From Povalibacter uvarum (GTDB lineage: Bacteria; Pseudomonadota; Gammaproteobacteria; Steroidobacterales; Steroidobacteraceae), in NCBI RefSeq assembly GCF_014202975.1, contig NZ_JACHHZ010000001.1, positions 1,240,001 to 1,304,000 on the forward strand: a DNA stretch of 64,000 nucleotides, in the 5' to 3' direction. Positions 17,136-26,270 of this stretch are shown piece by piece. The notes under the pieces are model-generated. The model did not search any database, was not told the origin of the DNA, and was given only the letters and a program-made list of their open reading frames with translations. Numbering within the stretch: the stretch's first letter is position 1; every line of letters starts with the position of its first letter. The position numbers and the translations under genes are program-made.

Positions 17136-17810
17136 TCATCGTACGTAGCGGGTTGGATCGGCGGCGCCTGCTGCAGCAAATCCCTCACGCCGCAACCGGC
17201 AGGCATCGCAACGCCCGCATGCGCGACCGTCGTCGTCTGCCTGGTAACAGGACACCGTCATTCCATAATCGACGCCCAGTTCAAGGCCTTTGCGGATGAT
17301 CTGGGCCTTTGTCATGTCGATCAGCGGCGCGCTGATCCGGAAATGCACAGTGCCTTCGACTCCGCTGCGCGTCGCCAGGTTCGCCAGGCGTTCGTAGGCA
17401 TCGACGAAGGCAGGTCGGCAGTCGGGATAGCCCGAGTAATCGACGGCGTTCACGCCGATGCAGATCTGCTCCGCGTCGAGGACTTCGGCCCACGCGAGCG
17501 CAAGCGACAACATCACCGTGTTGCGGGCCGGCACATAGGTGACAGGAATGCCGGACTGCGGTGTTTCGGGAACCGCGATGCTCGCATCCGTCAGCGCCGA
17601 ACCGCCGATGCCGCCGAGATCGACGCGCATCACCCGGTGTTCCGCGGCACCCAGCGCTTTCGCGACGCGGGCTGCGGCATTCAATTCGGCGTGATGACGC
17701 TGACCGTAGTCGACGCTGAGCGCATAGCACTCGAAGCCCTCGGCGCGGGCAATCGCCAACGCGGTGGTGGAATCGAGTCCGCCTGAGACGAGAACAACGG
17801 TCCGCTTCAT
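17136..17810 (-). CDS. queC: 7-cyano-7-deazaguanine synthase QueC
   Basis: Converts 7-carboxy-7-deazaguanine to preQ0 with ATP and ammonia, for queuosine in tRNA. The PP-loop ATPase motif [12 protein letters not shown] opens the 224-residue protein. The family segments [24 protein letters not shown] and [15 protein letters not shown] follow, and a C-terminal zinc cluster has four cysteines ([18 protein letters not shown]). It is 62 bases downstream of queE on the same strand. Confidence 0.97.
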   Translation of the reverse strand: MKRTVVLVSGGLDSTTALAIARAEGFECYALSVDYGQRHHAELNAAARVAKALGAAEHRVMRVDLGGIGGSALTDASIAVPETPQSGIPVTYVPARNTVMLSLALAWAEVLDAEQICIGVNAVDYSGYPDCRPAFVDAYERLANLATRSGVEGTVHFRISAPLIDMTKAQIIRKGLELGVDYGMTVSCYQADDDGRACGRCDACRLRREGFAAAGAADPTRYVR

Positions 17811-17872
17811 GATGTCACTTCGTTACGGGATCGGGGCCGAAGGCGCTGCACGTAGCAGGCCAGCCCGCGGCT

Positions 17873-18517
17873 TCAGCGCCCCGGCGTATCGCCCCACAGA
17901 TACTTGTGCAGCTGCACCTGGAAACGCACGGGCAAACGCTCGTCGATGATCCATTGCGCGAGGTCGCGCCCCTCGACCTGCTGATAGCTCGGGCTGAACA
18001 GCACCGTGCAGCGGTCCGGCAATGCCTCGCGTCGCACGAAATCGCGCGCCCATTCGAAATCGCCGCGGCTGCAGATCACGAATTTCACCTGTTCATCGGC
18101 TCGCAGCAGCGCCAGATTGTCGGTTCGATTGCGCGCTTCCTCGCCGCTGTCCGGCGTCTTCATATCGACGACGCGCGTGACACGCGGATCCACCGGGCTC
18201 ACATCGATGGCGCCGCTGGTTTCAATGGACACCCGATAGCCGGCGTCACACAGCGCGGTGAGGAGCGGAATACATGCCTTCTGTGCAAGTGGCTCGCCGC
18301 CCGTCACGCATACGTGACGCGCACCGTAAGACGCCACGCGTTCCAGCACTTGCTCCAGCGTGAACCATTCGCCGCCATGGAACGCATAAGCCGTATCGCA
18401 GTACTGGCAGCGAAGCGGACATCCCGTCAGGCGCACGAACACGGTCGGCCAGCCAACGGCGTCAGCTTCGCCCTGGATGGACAGGAAGATTTCAGTGAGC
18501 TTGAGACGGACGGACAT
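17873..18517 (-). CDS. queE: 7-carboxy-7-deazaguanine synthase QueE
   Basis: A radical SAM enzyme that makes 7-carboxy-7-deazaguanine from 6-carboxytetrahydropterin. The 4Fe-4S motif is CPLRCQYCDT (CxxxCxxC), preceded by EIFLSIQGEADAVGWPTVFVR and followed by VCVTGGEPLAQ. The start at 18517 (MSVRLKLTEI) gives a normal 214-residue protein; the extra upstream frame runs through a tandem repeat and is rejected. It is grouped with queC downstream and cpoB-pal-tol upstream, a common gammaproteobacterial order. Confidence 0.96.
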   Translation of the reverse strand: MSVRLKLTEIFLSIQGEADAVGWPTVFVRLTGCPLRCQYCDTAYAFHGGEWFTLEQVLERVASYGARHVCVTGGEPLAQKACIPLLTALCDAGYRVSIETSGAIDVSPVDPRVTRVVDMKTPDSGEEARNRTDNLALLRADEQVKFVICSRGDFEWARDFVRREALPDRCTVLFSPSYQQVEGRDLAQWIIDERLPVRFQVQLHKYLWGDTPGR

Positions 18518-18523
18518 GAAGAC

Positions 18524-18551
18524 GGTGACGGGTGACGGGTGACCAGTGACG
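18524..18551. repeat. 7-base tandem repeat in the cpoB-queE spacer
   Basis: Four head-to-tail 7-base units (GGTGACG, GGTGACG, GGTGACC, AGTGACG). Inverted words (CCCGTCAC, TCGTCAC) lie at 18597-18611 next to the cpoB stop, so the gap can fold into a long imperfect stem. It may modulate read-through from cpoB into queE. Confidence 0.75.
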
Positions 18552-18618
18552 AGAGGCGACGAAGAACGTGACGGGCACGGGCAGCGACGCCCAGCACCCG
18601 TCACTCGTCACTCTTTCT

Positions 18619-19380
18619 CTATCGTCCTTCGCTCTCCATCTTGGCCAGACGCTGGCTGGCCAATCGCGCGGCCGTCGTGTCGGCGTATTGCTTCACGACC
18701 TGATCGAGAGCGGTGCGAGCTTCGCCCCAGTTCTTCAGCTCGTAGTTGCAGTAGCCGATCTTCAGCAAGGCGTCCGGCGTCTTGCGCGAATCAGGATACT
18801 TCTCGAGCACCGTGCGGAACGCACGCAACGCATCCGGATACTGCTTCGTGACGTAGTGAGCTTCGCCGAGCCAGTACTGCGCATTGTCGGAGAGACCGCT
18901 TCCCGGGAACTTCACGAGAAATTCCTTGAAGGCCGCGGCGGCTTCCGTGTACTTGCCGTCCTTCAGCAGGTCGAACGCAGCCTGATAGTTCGCGCGATCG
19001 TCGCCCTGCGGCACGGGCAAGCTGCTCGTCGGCGCGGCGCCGAGGGCTGCGCCGGCCGCCGCTCCACCTTCAACGGATGCGAGCCGACGATCGAGATCGC
19101 CGTACATGTCGCGCTGCTGGTCCTGGGTCCGCGTCGCGTTGTGCTGCAGCTCTTCGAGCTGTCCGCGCAGGATGCGCACTTCGTTCTGCGAGGCCTCGAT
19201 CCGCTGCGACAGGTCCAGCAGGCTCTGATTCGCCAGCACACGCTCGATTCGCAGCAGACGGCTGTCCAGATCGCTCAGCTTCTGCACCACCGGATCAGCT
19301 TCCGGTGGTGTCGAAGCACAGCCGCCCAGCGCGCCGAGCGCTGCAATGAGCAGGACCGAACGGTTACGAACGCGGATCAT
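18619..19380 (-). CDS. cpoB: cell division coordinator CpoB (YbgF), lipoprotein-like
   Basis: A 253-residue envelope protein that links Tol-Pal to peptidoglycan synthesis during constriction. It has an N-terminal coiled coil (about residues 30-85, VVQKLSDLDSRLLRIERVL and on) and C-terminal TPRs (YQAAFDLLKDGKYTEAAAAF, YWLGEAHYVTKQYPDALRAF, LLKIGYCNYELKNWGEARTA). The signal peptide ends in LGGC, a lipobox with Cys21, so this copy looks lipid-anchored, whereas E. coli CpoB is soluble. Its ATG overlaps the pal stop (ATGA). Confidence 0.93.
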   Translation of the reverse strand: MIRVRNRSVLLIAALGALGGCASTPPEADPVVQKLSDLDSRLLRIERVLANQSLLDLSQRIEASQNEVRILRGQLEELQHNATRTQDQQRDMYGDLDRRLASVEGGAAAGAALGAAPTSSLPVPQGDDRANYQAAFDLLKDGKYTEAAAAFKEFLVKFPGSGLSDNAQYWLGEAHYVTKQYPDALRAFRTVLEKYPDSRKTPDALLKIGYCNYELKNWGEARTALDQVVKQYADTTAARLASQRLAKMESEGR

Positions 19381-19901
19381 CGGGTCGGCACCAGCTCCAC
19401 GCGACGGTTCTTCGCGTACGCTGCCTCGTCGCTGCCCGACACGGCCGGACGCTCTTCGCCGTAGCTCACGGTGGTGAGCTGCGCCTCATTCACGCCCTGG
19501 AGCAGCAGCGCACGACGCACGGACTGTGCACGACGCTCACCCAGACCGATGTTGTATTCGCGCGAGCCGCGCTCGTCGGAGTGCCCTTCCAGACGCAGCT
19601 TCCGGGAGGCGCTGCCGTTCAGGAACTGGGCATGCGCGGTAACGATGGCCACGTACTCCGGCTTGATATCAGCACGGTCGTAGTCGAAGAAGATCACGGT
19701 GCCCGTGCGCTTGAGTGCTTCGATCGCCTGCTGTTCGGCACCGAGTGCCGAGGTGCCCACATCGTTGCCCGTCGACGTGCCCGTGCTGGCGCCGGTATCG
19801 GTCGGGGTCGGGCCGGAATCCGGCAGCGTTTCGGGCTTCTTCGGACAGCCGCTCAACGCCACTGCACTCACGAGAATCGCAACCAACTGCACTGCTCGCA
19901 T
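19377..19901 (-). CDS. pal: peptidoglycan-associated lipoprotein Pal
   Basis: An outer-membrane lipoprotein of 174 residues. The lipobox is ALSGC (Cys19), followed by a Gly/Thr/Ser-rich linker and an OmpA-like peptidoglycan-binding domain (IFFDYDRADIKPEY, LEGHSDERGSREYNIGLGERRA, SYGEERPAV). It anchors the outer membrane to the cell wall and interacts with TolB. The start at 19901 has GGAG upstream. It lies between tolB and cpoB as usual. Confidence 0.97.
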   Translation of the reverse strand: MRAVQLVAILVSAVALSGCPKKPETLPDSGPTPTDTGASTGTSTGNDVGTSALGAEQQAIEALKRTGTVIFFDYDRADIKPEYVAIVTAHAQFLNGSASRKLRLEGHSDERGSREYNIGLGERRAQSVRRALLLQGVNEAQLTTVSYGEERPAVSGSDEAAYAKNRRVELVPTR

Positions 19902-20043
19902 CAAGCTCTCCTGCGGGAAAAGTCCCGGTCGATCCGTTGTCGCAGGCCGGGATTCGCGGGATTTCCCGCATCCGAGCCGCAAATTTGCGCGAAATTCTGC
20001 CACAAGCGCTCGAGCACGACCACGTTTACGCTGGATTTGCCCG

Positions 20044-21354
20044 TCATTTCTTCTTCGGGAACGGGCCCCACACGGGCTCACGCACATCCCCGGTGCTCGC
20101 CGCCAGCTTCTGCTGCACGCGACCGTCGATCGACACAGTCGCGAGCACGCCTCTGCCGCGATCCTGAGTCGCATAGATGATCGTCGCACCATTAGGCGCG
20201 AAGCTCGGACTCTCGTCCTGCCGCCCTTGTGACAACACCTGCACCGCTTTGGTTGCAAGATCGATCGTCGCGATCCGGTAGTTGCCCCGATCCAGATACA
20301 CGACGGACATCTGCTTGCCGTCCGGCGACATCCGGGGGCGCGCGTTGTACGAGCCGTCGAAGGTCACCCGCGTCGCCTTGTTCGGCAGATCCGGATCGAC
20401 CTCATAGATCTGAGGACTGCCGGCCCGGTCCGAGTTGAAATACAGCTTGCGGCCGTCAGTCGACCACTCGGGCTCGGTATCGATGCCCGGATCGAAGGTC
20501 ATGCGCGTCAGAACCTGGCTTGCCAGATCGAGCGTGTAGACATCGACGTCGCCATCCTTGCGCGAGAGGGTCAACGCAAGCTTGCGACCATCGGGCGACC
20601 AGGCGGGAGCGCCATTGATACCGGCGCGAGCCGAAACACGGCGGCGTTCGCCCGTTGCGAGAGTCTGCACGTAGATCGCGGATGCTTTGCTCTCGAAGGA
20701 GACGTAAGCGAGGCTCGCGCCGTCGGGCGACCAGGCCGGTGACATCAAGGGTTCGGTCGAATTCGCGATGATCTGCTGATTCTCACCGTCCGCGTCCGAA
20801 ACGATGAGTTTGTAGCGCTGCTGCGGCGGCGTCCCTTCGGCGCTGATGAACGCGACACGGGTCGAGAACGCGCCCGGAATGCCGGTGAGCTGCTCGAAGA
20901 TGATGTCCGAGATGCGGTGAGCCATCGCACGCATCCCGCGCGTGTTCGCGGTGAGACGCTGACCAGTCAGTCTCTGACCGGTGAGAACGTTGTAGAGCTC
21001 GAACTGCGCGGCGTAGCGATCGGCGCCGTCCGGCGTCACCTTGCCCACAGCGATGAAGTCCGACTTGAGGTAGCGCCAGTCCTGGAAACGGATCTGGTCG
21101 CCGGCCGTGGGACGATCGACCATGTCGCGCCGGTCGAGCGGTGCGAAGCGGCCGCTGCGCTGCAGATCGGCCGCGACGACTTCAGCCACGTCGAAAGGGG
21201 CTGCGCCCTGCGATTCCCAGCCGAACGGCACGATCGCGATCGGGACCGCATTCTCCTGGCCGCGGGTGATTTCGACTACGAGTTGGGCCTGGGCTGCGAC
21301 AGCGGCAAGCGCCAGCGCGAAACCCAATACCGCTCGCGAGAAAAGATGTGCCAT
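20044..21354 (-). CDS. tolB: Tol-Pal translocation protein TolB
   Basis: A 436-residue periplasmic protein with a Sec signal (MAHLFSRAVLGFALALAAVAAQA), an N-terminal TolB_N domain (IVPFGWE, VVAADLQRSGRFAPLDR), and a six-bladed beta-propeller made of WSPDG-type repeats (SPAWSPDGASLAYVSFES, APAWSPDGRKLALTLSR, EPEWSTDGRKLYFNSDR, RPRMSPDGKQMSVVYLD). It binds Pal and TolA. GGAG precedes the start at 21354. A small in-frame duplication gives LTGQRLTGQRLT in the N-terminal domain. Confidence 0.97.
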   Translation of the reverse strand: MAHLFSRAVLGFALALAAVAAQAQLVVEITRGQENAVPIAIVPFGWESQGAAPFDVAEVVAADLQRSGRFAPLDRRDMVDRPTAGDQIRFQDWRYLKSDFIAVGKVTPDGADRYAAQFELYNVLTGQRLTGQRLTANTRGMRAMAHRISDIIFEQLTGIPGAFSTRVAFISAEGTPPQQRYKLIVSDADGENQQIIANSTEPLMSPAWSPDGASLAYVSFESKASAIYVQTLATGERRRVSARAGINGAPAWSPDGRKLALTLSRKDGDVDVYTLDLASQVLTRMTFDPGIDTEPEWSTDGRKLYFNSDRAGSPQIYEVDPDLPNKATRVTFDGSYNARPRMSPDGKQMSVVYLDRGNYRIATIDLATKAVQVLSQGRQDESPSFAPNGATIIYATQDRGRGVLATVSIDGRVQQKLAASTGDVREPVWGPFPKKK

Positions 21355-21395
21355 CAAGAGTCTCCTTCCAGTCGCTCTCCCGCCGCGGACAAGGG

Positions 21396-22274
21396 TCACT
21401 CGGCGGGTTTGAAAATCAGAATCAGATTGCGCTCGAACAGGCGCGGATCGGACGGCGGCGGCAGCGGCGAAGCGCGCAGCACGGCCTGTTCGATCGACTG
21501 CCTCACCGCTGAATCGCCATTGCACTGCTCAACCTTGGCCGACAGCACGACTCCGTTCGGAGATTGCGCCACCCGAATGGTGCACTCGAGGCCCTGCCGG
21601 GCCGACGGGGGGCGGTTCCAGTTCCGCTCGATCTGCTGTTGGATCATGGCCACATACTGATTGAAGGCGGTCGAGCCGCGCGCCTGCATGACGCCCTCTT
21701 CTTCCGCCAACTGACGCTGCAGTTCGGCTTCGCGGGACGCCTGCAGTTTCGCGTCTTCCGCCGCCTTGCGACGCTGCGCTTCTTCCTTCTGTTTGCGCTC
21801 GATCTCCGCAACACGCTGGCGCTCCGCCTCTGCCTTCTTCTGGCGGTCGGCTTGCGCTTTCTTCTGTTGCTCGGCCTCGGCCTGGCGTTTGCGTTCCGCC
21901 TCCTGGCGCTGGACCATCATCTGCTCTTCGGCGACGCGCTTCTGCTCTTCCTCTTGCCGGCGCTGGGTTTCAACCTGACGCTCCTGCTCGGCCCGTTGTT
22001 CCGCTTCGCGCTGCGCCGTCTGTTCCTGCTGGCGACGCTGTTCCTCTTCGCGCTCGCGCTGCTGAGCCCGCTGACGCTCGCGTTCCTGTTCCTGGCGCCT
22101 GCTGGCAGCACCGATCTGCGACGCATCGATCACGACCGCCTGGATCGCAAGCTGCGGCGGCGGCGCATTGCGTGACATCTGGATCATCGTCAATCCGAAG
22201 ATGCCGGCGAACACGGCGTGCAGCAGCGCTGCGCCGAGCAGGAATCGCCAGTTGGTTTTGAAGTAATCAGCCAT
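21396..22274 (-). CDS. tolA: cell envelope integrity protein TolA
   Basis: A 292-residue inner-membrane protein with one N-terminal helix (FLLGAALLHAVFAGIFGLTMI). A long charged, Gln/Glu/Lys/Arg-rich helical rod follows (about residues 55-200, many RQ/EE/QRR repeats). The C-terminal domain begins near TAFNQYVAMIQQQIERNW and contains the two cysteines seen in TolA domain III (LECTIRV, VEQCNGD). It connects TolQR to TolB/Pal across the periplasm. The start at 22274 excludes a spurious upstream extension. Confidence 0.95.
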   Translation of the reverse strand: MADYFKTNWRFLLGAALLHAVFAGIFGLTMIQMSRNAPPPQLAIQAVVIDASQIGAASRRQEQERERQRAQQREREEEQRRQQEQTAQREAEQRAEQERQVETQRRQEEEQKRVAEEQMMVQRQEAERKRQAEAEQQKKAQADRQKKAEAERQRVAEIERKQKEEAQRRKAAEDAKLQASREAELQRQLAEEEGVMQARGSTAFNQYVAMIQQQIERNWNRPPSARQGLECTIRVAQSPNGVVLSAKVEQCNGDSAVRQSIEQAVLRASPLPPPSDPRLFERNLILIFKPAE

Positions 22275-22305
22275 CGTCAGAGCGCAAATCGCTTCGCCCG
22301 TGCCC

Positions 22306-22761
22306 TCATTGCTTCTTCTGCTGCGCCCGTTTGGCGTCCGCGGGGTCAGTGACGAAGCCCACCTTCTCCGCACCCGCCTGCTGCAGCAACACCATTCCCT
22401 CCACGACGCGTCCGTACGGCACACTGCGGTCGGCTTTCACCAGCACTCCCGTCTTTGGATCGCGTCTGAGCACAGCCGATACGCGATCCACTACTGCCGC
22501 ATCGTCGATGGGCGTCTCCTCGTCCTTGCCGATGTTCAGGTAGAAGTTGCCCGACTTGTCGACGCCGAGAATCAGCAGCTGCTGCTCGCTCATGTCCTGC
22601 GGCAACGGCTCCGCCCCCGCTTTGGGCAGCTCGACCTTGATACCCTGCGTGAGCATCGGCGCAGTGATCATGAAAATGATCAGCAGCACCAGCATCACGT
22701 CGATGTACGGAACGACGTTGATCTCTGCCATCAAACGCTTGCCGCGGCGCGCCGGGGTCAT
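22306..22761 (-). CDS. tolR: Tol-Pal proton-channel subunit TolR
   Basis: A 151-residue ExbD/TolR family protein. The single membrane helix contains the essential aspartate (VVPYIDVMLVLLIIFMITAP). The periplasmic domain follows, with ADRSVPYGRVVEGMVLLQQAG near the end. With TolQ it forms the proton-driven motor. The start overlaps the tolQ stop by 4 bases. Confidence 0.97.
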   Translation of the reverse strand: MTPARRGKRLMAEINVVPYIDVMLVLLIIFMITAPMLTQGIKVELPKAGAEPLPQDMSEQQLLILGVDKSGNFYLNIGKDEETPIDDAAVVDRVSAVLRRDPKTGVLVKADRSVPYGRVVEGMVLLQQAGAEKVGFVTDPADAKRAQQKKQ

Positions 22762-23468
22762 GCGTGTGCCTCGGAAGCGGCTGCAGCGGGCGTGCCCCGG
22801 CCCGACGCATGGCGCTGCAGGATCGAGGACAGCTCTTCGACGAAGGTGTCGTAGCGCGTTTCGATGCGCGTCACCTGGTCGGCGTACCGGTTGTACGCAA
22901 TCACGGCCGGGATCGCGGCAAACAGACCCATGGCGGTCGCGATCAGCGCTTCCGCGATGCCGGGCGCGACCATCGCCAGCGTGGCCTGCTGCACGTTACC
23001 CAGCCCGTGGAAGGCATTCATGATGCCCCACACCGTGCCGAACAGGCCGACGTACGGGCTGGTCGAGCCGATCGTCGCCAGCATCGACAGGCTGTGCTCG
23101 AGGCGATCGCTCTCCTTCAGCAGCGCGACCTTCATGCCGCGGCGCGCACCTTCGAGGAGCGGGCCTTGCGTAACGCCCTGCTGGCGCAATCGCGAGAACT
23201 CGCGGAAGCCCTGCTCGAAGATGCTCTCCATGCCCTTCGTTACGCGCCGGCTCTGATCGATGGCCTTGAACATGGCCGACAGATCGCCGCCCGACCAGAA
23301 CACTTCCTCGAACCGGTCCGCGTCGGCCCGTGCGCGGCGCAGCTCCGAGCGCTTGCGCAGCATGATCGACCATGACACGACCGATGCCAGCAGCAGCAGT
23401 GCCATCACGATTTGCACGATGAAGCTGGCATTCAGGACCAGCTCAAGGGGCGACAAATCACCTGCCAT
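22758..23468 (-). CDS. tolQ: Tol-Pal proton-channel subunit TolQ
   Basis: A 236-residue MotA/TolQ/ExbB family protein with three membrane segments (about residues 14-36, 135-157 and 170-192). Conserved features are LSMLATIGSTSPYVGLFGTVWGIM and PGIAEALIATAMGLFAAIPAVIAYN. The start at 23468 ([10 protein letters not shown]) directly abuts the ybgC stop (TAATG), so it is translationally coupled. Confidence 0.97.
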   Translation of the reverse strand: MAGDLSPLELVLNASFIVQIVMALLLLASVVSWSIMLRKRSELRRARADADRFEEVFWSGGDLSAMFKAIDQSRRVTKGMESIFEQGFREFSRLRQQGVTQGPLLEGARRGMKVALLKESDRLEHSLSMLATIGSTSPYVGLFGTVWGIMNAFHGLGNVQQATLAMVAPGIAEALIATAMGLFAAIPAVIAYNRYADQVTRIETRYDTFVEELSSILQRHASGRGTPAAAASEAHA

Positions 23469-23908
23469 TACGACTCTCCCGACACTGTCATCTGTTGAAC
23501 AAGGCTGTCCGGCAGCGCCCGCGGCCGGAACTTCGTTGCGTCCAGGCATGCCACACGGACCGTTCCGGTGACCAGCAGTTCCCGATCGGATGCTTCAGTG
23601 GTGCGCGTAATTTCCTGCCGGAACGTCAGGCTGACCTTCGTCCATTTCTCGATCTCGCAGCTCACATGCAGCAGATCTCCGTAGCGCGCCGGCCGCTGGA
23701 AATGGCTCGCGGCATCCACGACGACGAACATCAGCCCGTGATCGCGCTGCAGAGGCCCCTGCTCGATACCGAGCGCGCGCAGCCATTCCGACCGCGCACG
23801 TTCCATGAACTTCAGATAGTTCGCGTAGTAGACGATGCCGCCGGCATCTGTATCTTCCCAGTAGACCCTCACTGGCCAGCTGAAGAAGTTCGCCACGGGG
23901 CCGCTCAA
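23468..23908 (-). CDS. ybgC: Tol-Pal-associated acyl-CoA thioesterase YbgC
   Basis: A 146-residue hot-dog-fold 4HBT thioesterase. The catalytic segment [29 protein letters not shown] carries the active Asp. It hydrolyses short-chain acyl-CoA thioesters and in some species interacts with phospholipid-synthesis enzymes. It overlaps ruvB (ATGA) upstream and tolQ downstream, making ruvCAB and tol-pal a continuous block. Confidence 0.95.
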   Translation of the reverse strand: MSGPVANFFSWPVRVYWEDTDAGGIVYYANYLKFMERARSEWLRALGIEQGPLQRDHGLMFVVVDAASHFQRPARYGDLLHVSCEIEKWTKVSLTFRQEITRTTEASDRELLVTGTVRVACLDATKFRPRALPDSLVQQMTVSGES

Positions 23909-24930
23909 AAAAGGTCTCCAGTCACGCCGCCGCGATCCGGCACCTTGAGCCCGAAATGCAAGTAGGCGTTTCTGGTGGCCACTCGACCCCGCGCCGTCCG
24001 CATGACGAATCCCTGCTGGATCAGGAACGGCTCGATCACATCTTCGATGGTGCCGCGTTCCTCGCCGAGCGCGGCCGCGAGGCTCTCGACGCCGACCGGG
24101 CCGCCGTCGAATTTCTCGATGATGGTCAGCAGGAGCTTGCGGTCCATCACGTCGAAACCGAGCGGATCGACATCGAGCATGTTCAGCGCCGCCTGGGCCA
24201 CTTCGTCCGTCACGTGTCCGCCCGCCTTAACCTCCGCGTAGTCTCTTACGCGACGTAACAACCGATTCGCGATACGCGGGGTTCCTCTCGAGCGCTGGGC
24301 GATGCGCATCGCGCCGCCGGCGTCCGTGTGCACCCCGAGAATCGAGGCCGAGCGTTCGACGATCCGCTGCAGTTCCTGCTGATCGTAGAACTCCAGCCGC
24401 TGCACGATCCCGAACCGGTCGCGCAATGGCGACGTCAGCAGGCCCGCCCGCGTGGTCGCGCCCACCAGCGTGAAGGGCTGCAGATCGAGCTTGATCGAAC
24501 GGGCACCGGGACCTTCGCCGATCATGATGTCGAGCTGAAAGTCTTCCATCGCGGGATAGAGGATCTCCTCGACGATGGGGCTCAGGCGATGGATCTCATC
24601 GACGAACAGCACGTCGTTCGGCTGCAGGTTCGTGAGCAGGGCCGCGAGATCTCCCGGCCGCTCGATCACCGGACCGGACGTCTGCTTGAGATTGACCTGC
24701 AGTTCATTCGCGATGATGTTCGCGAGCGTCGTCTTGCCGAGCCCGGGCGGCCCGAAGATCAGGACGTGATCGAGCGCTTCACGGCGCTTGCGGGCAGCCT
24801 CGATGAAGATCTCCATCTGCGTCTTGACGCTCGACTGCCCGACGTAGTCCGCCAGCCGCTTCGGGCGCACTGCCCGATCGAAGACGTCCTCGTCGCCCTG
24901 CGGGGTCGCTGAAATGACGCGATCCGTCAT
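23905..24930 (-). CDS. ruvB: Holliday junction branch-migration ATPase RuvB
   Basis: A 341-residue AAA+ motor. The N terminus reads [11 protein letters not shown]. Walker A is [13 protein letters not shown], Walker B is [10 protein letters not shown], sensor and arginine finger lie in [19 protein letters not shown]. The C-terminal winged helix ends with the family segment [17 protein letters not shown]. It acts with RuvA to drive branch migration for RuvC. A 15-base tandem repeat sits in its leader. Confidence 0.98.
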   Translation of the reverse strand: MTDRVISATPQGDEDVFDRAVRPKRLADYVGQSSVKTQMEIFIEAARKRREALDHVLIFGPPGLGKTTLANIIANELQVNLKQTSGPVIERPGDLAALLTNLQPNDVLFVDEIHRLSPIVEEILYPAMEDFQLDIMIGEGPGARSIKLDLQPFTLVGATTRAGLLTSPLRDRFGIVQRLEFYDQQELQRIVERSASILGVHTDAGGAMRIAQRSRGTPRIANRLLRRVRDYAEVKAGGHVTDEVAQAALNMLDVDPLGFDVMDRKLLLTIIEKFDGGPVGVESLAAALGEERGTIEDVIEPFLIQQGFVMRTARGRVATRNAYLHFGLKVPDRGGVTGDLF

Positions 24931-24937
24931 GGGCTCT

Positions 24938-24967
24938 TGTCCGTCAGTGTCATGTCCGCTGGTGTCA
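24938..24967. repeat. 15-base tandem repeat in the ruvA-ruvB spacer
   Basis: Two adjacent 15-base units (TGTCCGTCAGTGTCA and TGTCCGCTGGTGTCA, 12 of 15 identical) fill most of the 39-base gap between the ruvA stop and the ruvB start, occupying the place of the ruvB ribosome-binding site. Confidence 0.75.
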
Positions 24968-24969
24968 TG

Positions 24970-25578
24970 CTACTTCGCCGCTGCAACCTGCAGCGCGCCT
25001 CGAATCAGTTCTTCCGTCGTCCGGGCCCCCGGATCGACTGCCTTGAGCAGTCGCGTCACTTCCGCCGGCTTGTAGCCGAGTGCCACGAGCGCGCTGAACG
25101 CCTCGGCTTGCGCACCGTTGCCCGCGGTCGCCACGGCGCCTGCGGCAATCGGTACCGCCGTATCCAGTCCCGTCAGATTCTTGATGCGATCGCGCATCTC
25201 GATGAGCAGCCGCTCCGCGGTCTTGCGACCGACGCCCGGAATCTTCACCAGCGTGTCCGCATCCTGCGCCTCGATGCAAAGCAGGAAGCTGTCGACTGTC
25301 ATGCCCGACAGCAGCGCCAGGGCCAGCTTCGGCCCGACGTTCGATACCTTGATCAGCTCGCGAAACAGCCGGCGCTCGCGTTCGCTGCCGAAGCCGAAGA
25401 GCACGTGGGCGTCTTCGCGAACGACGAGATGCGTGAACAGGCTGACGTCCGATCCGACCGGCGGCAGTACATAGAACGTCGACATCGGCGCTTCGACTTC
25501 ATAGCCCACCCCGCCCACGTCGATCAGCAGCTGCGGGGGATGTTTTGCCGTCAACCGGCCGCGCAGGAATCCGATCAT
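24970..25578 (-). CDS. ruvA: Holliday junction DNA-binding protein RuvA
   Basis: A 202-residue junction-binding protein. The OB-fold domain starts MIGFLRGRLTAKHPPQLLIDVGGVGYEV, tandem helix-hairpin-helix motifs follow (LIKVSNVGPKLALALLSG, LVKIPGVGRKTAERLLIEMRDR), and the C-terminal domain that contacts RuvB is FSALVALGYKPAEVTRLLKA. The start overlaps the ruvC stop (TGATG). Confidence 0.98.
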   Translation of the reverse strand: MIGFLRGRLTAKHPPQLLIDVGGVGYEVEAPMSTFYVLPPVGSDVSLFTHLVVREDAHVLFGFGSERERRLFRELIKVSNVGPKLALALLSGMTVDSFLLCIEAQDADTLVKIPGVGRKTAERLLIEMRDRIKNLTGLDTAVPIAAGAVATAGNGAQAEAFSALVALGYKPAEVTRLLKAVDPGARTTEELIRGALQVAAAK

Positions 25579-26105
25579 CAGCCGCCCGCCGTGATGAGGC
25601 TGTGCACCTTGCGCGAATGCGCATGGCACAGCGCGATCGCCAGCGCGTCAGCCGCATCAGCCCCGAGGGGGCCGGAAATGTTGAGCAACTTCTTCACCAT
25701 CAACTGGACCTGTTCCTTCTGTGCGCTGCCGGTGCCGACGACCGCGAGCTTCACGGCGCGAGGGGCGTACTCGTAAACGCGGGGCCGGGCGGCAAACGTC
25801 GCGCTCAACGCGGCGCCTCGTGCCTGCCCCAGCTTGAGTGCGCTGTCGGCATTGCGGTGCATGAACACGCCTTCGATCGCTACCTCATCGGGGCGAAAGT
25901 CCTGCGTCAGGCGCTCGACGGCGAGGAAGATCTCCTGCAGGCGCTGCGCGAGCGAGCTGCCTTCCGTCTTGATCGTGCCGCTCACGAGATACGAAATGCG
26001 CCCGGCATTCGTTTCGACCACGGCATAACCCGTACGCAGCGAACCGGGATCGAGACCGAGAATGCGGACCTGGGGCGGCAGCACACGGTTACGGACCGGT
26101 TGCAT
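25578..26105 (-). CDS. ruvC: crossover junction endodeoxyribonuclease RuvC
   Basis: A 175-residue resolvase. The acidic catalytic residues are visible: Asp19 in ILGLDPGSLRTGYA, Glu in VAIEGVFMHRNADSALKLGQARG, and two Asp in GPLGADAADALAIALCHAH. The start at 26105 (MQPVRNR) is the best of several; a GTG 7 codons in is also possible, and neither has a strong ribosome-binding site. It is the first gene of the ruv-tol block and is divergent from relA. Confidence 0.96.
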   Translation of the reverse strand: MQPVRNRVLPPQVRILGLDPGSLRTGYAVVETNAGRISYLVSGTIKTEGSSLAQRLQEIFLAVERLTQDFRPDEVAIEGVFMHRNADSALKLGQARGAALSATFAARPRVYEYAPRAVKLAVVGTGSAQKEQVQLMVKKLLNISGPLGADAADALAIALCHAHSRKVHSLITAGG

Positions 26106-26240
26106 GCCGGTTCCCGCCCGTGCGGGGACACTGACACGGCCCGAGGCATCCGGCTCGGCAAGACCCAGTTCGGCAAGACTTCGCGGTCGCCTGAGCCTGC
26201 GCAAGGAATCTCCGCTCCCATCCTCGAGTTTTGAAGCCGG

Positions 26241-26246
26241 TATGAT
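26241..26246 (+). promoter_or_regulatory. candidate -10 box for relA
   Basis: TATGAT at 26241-26246 lies in the ruvC-relA divergent gap, 24 bases before the relA ATG. No convincing -35 hexamer is found at the right spacing, so this is a weak promoter call. Confidence 0.35.
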
Positions 26247-26270
26247 ACGGCAAAGGCCGCGCCCCTGACG

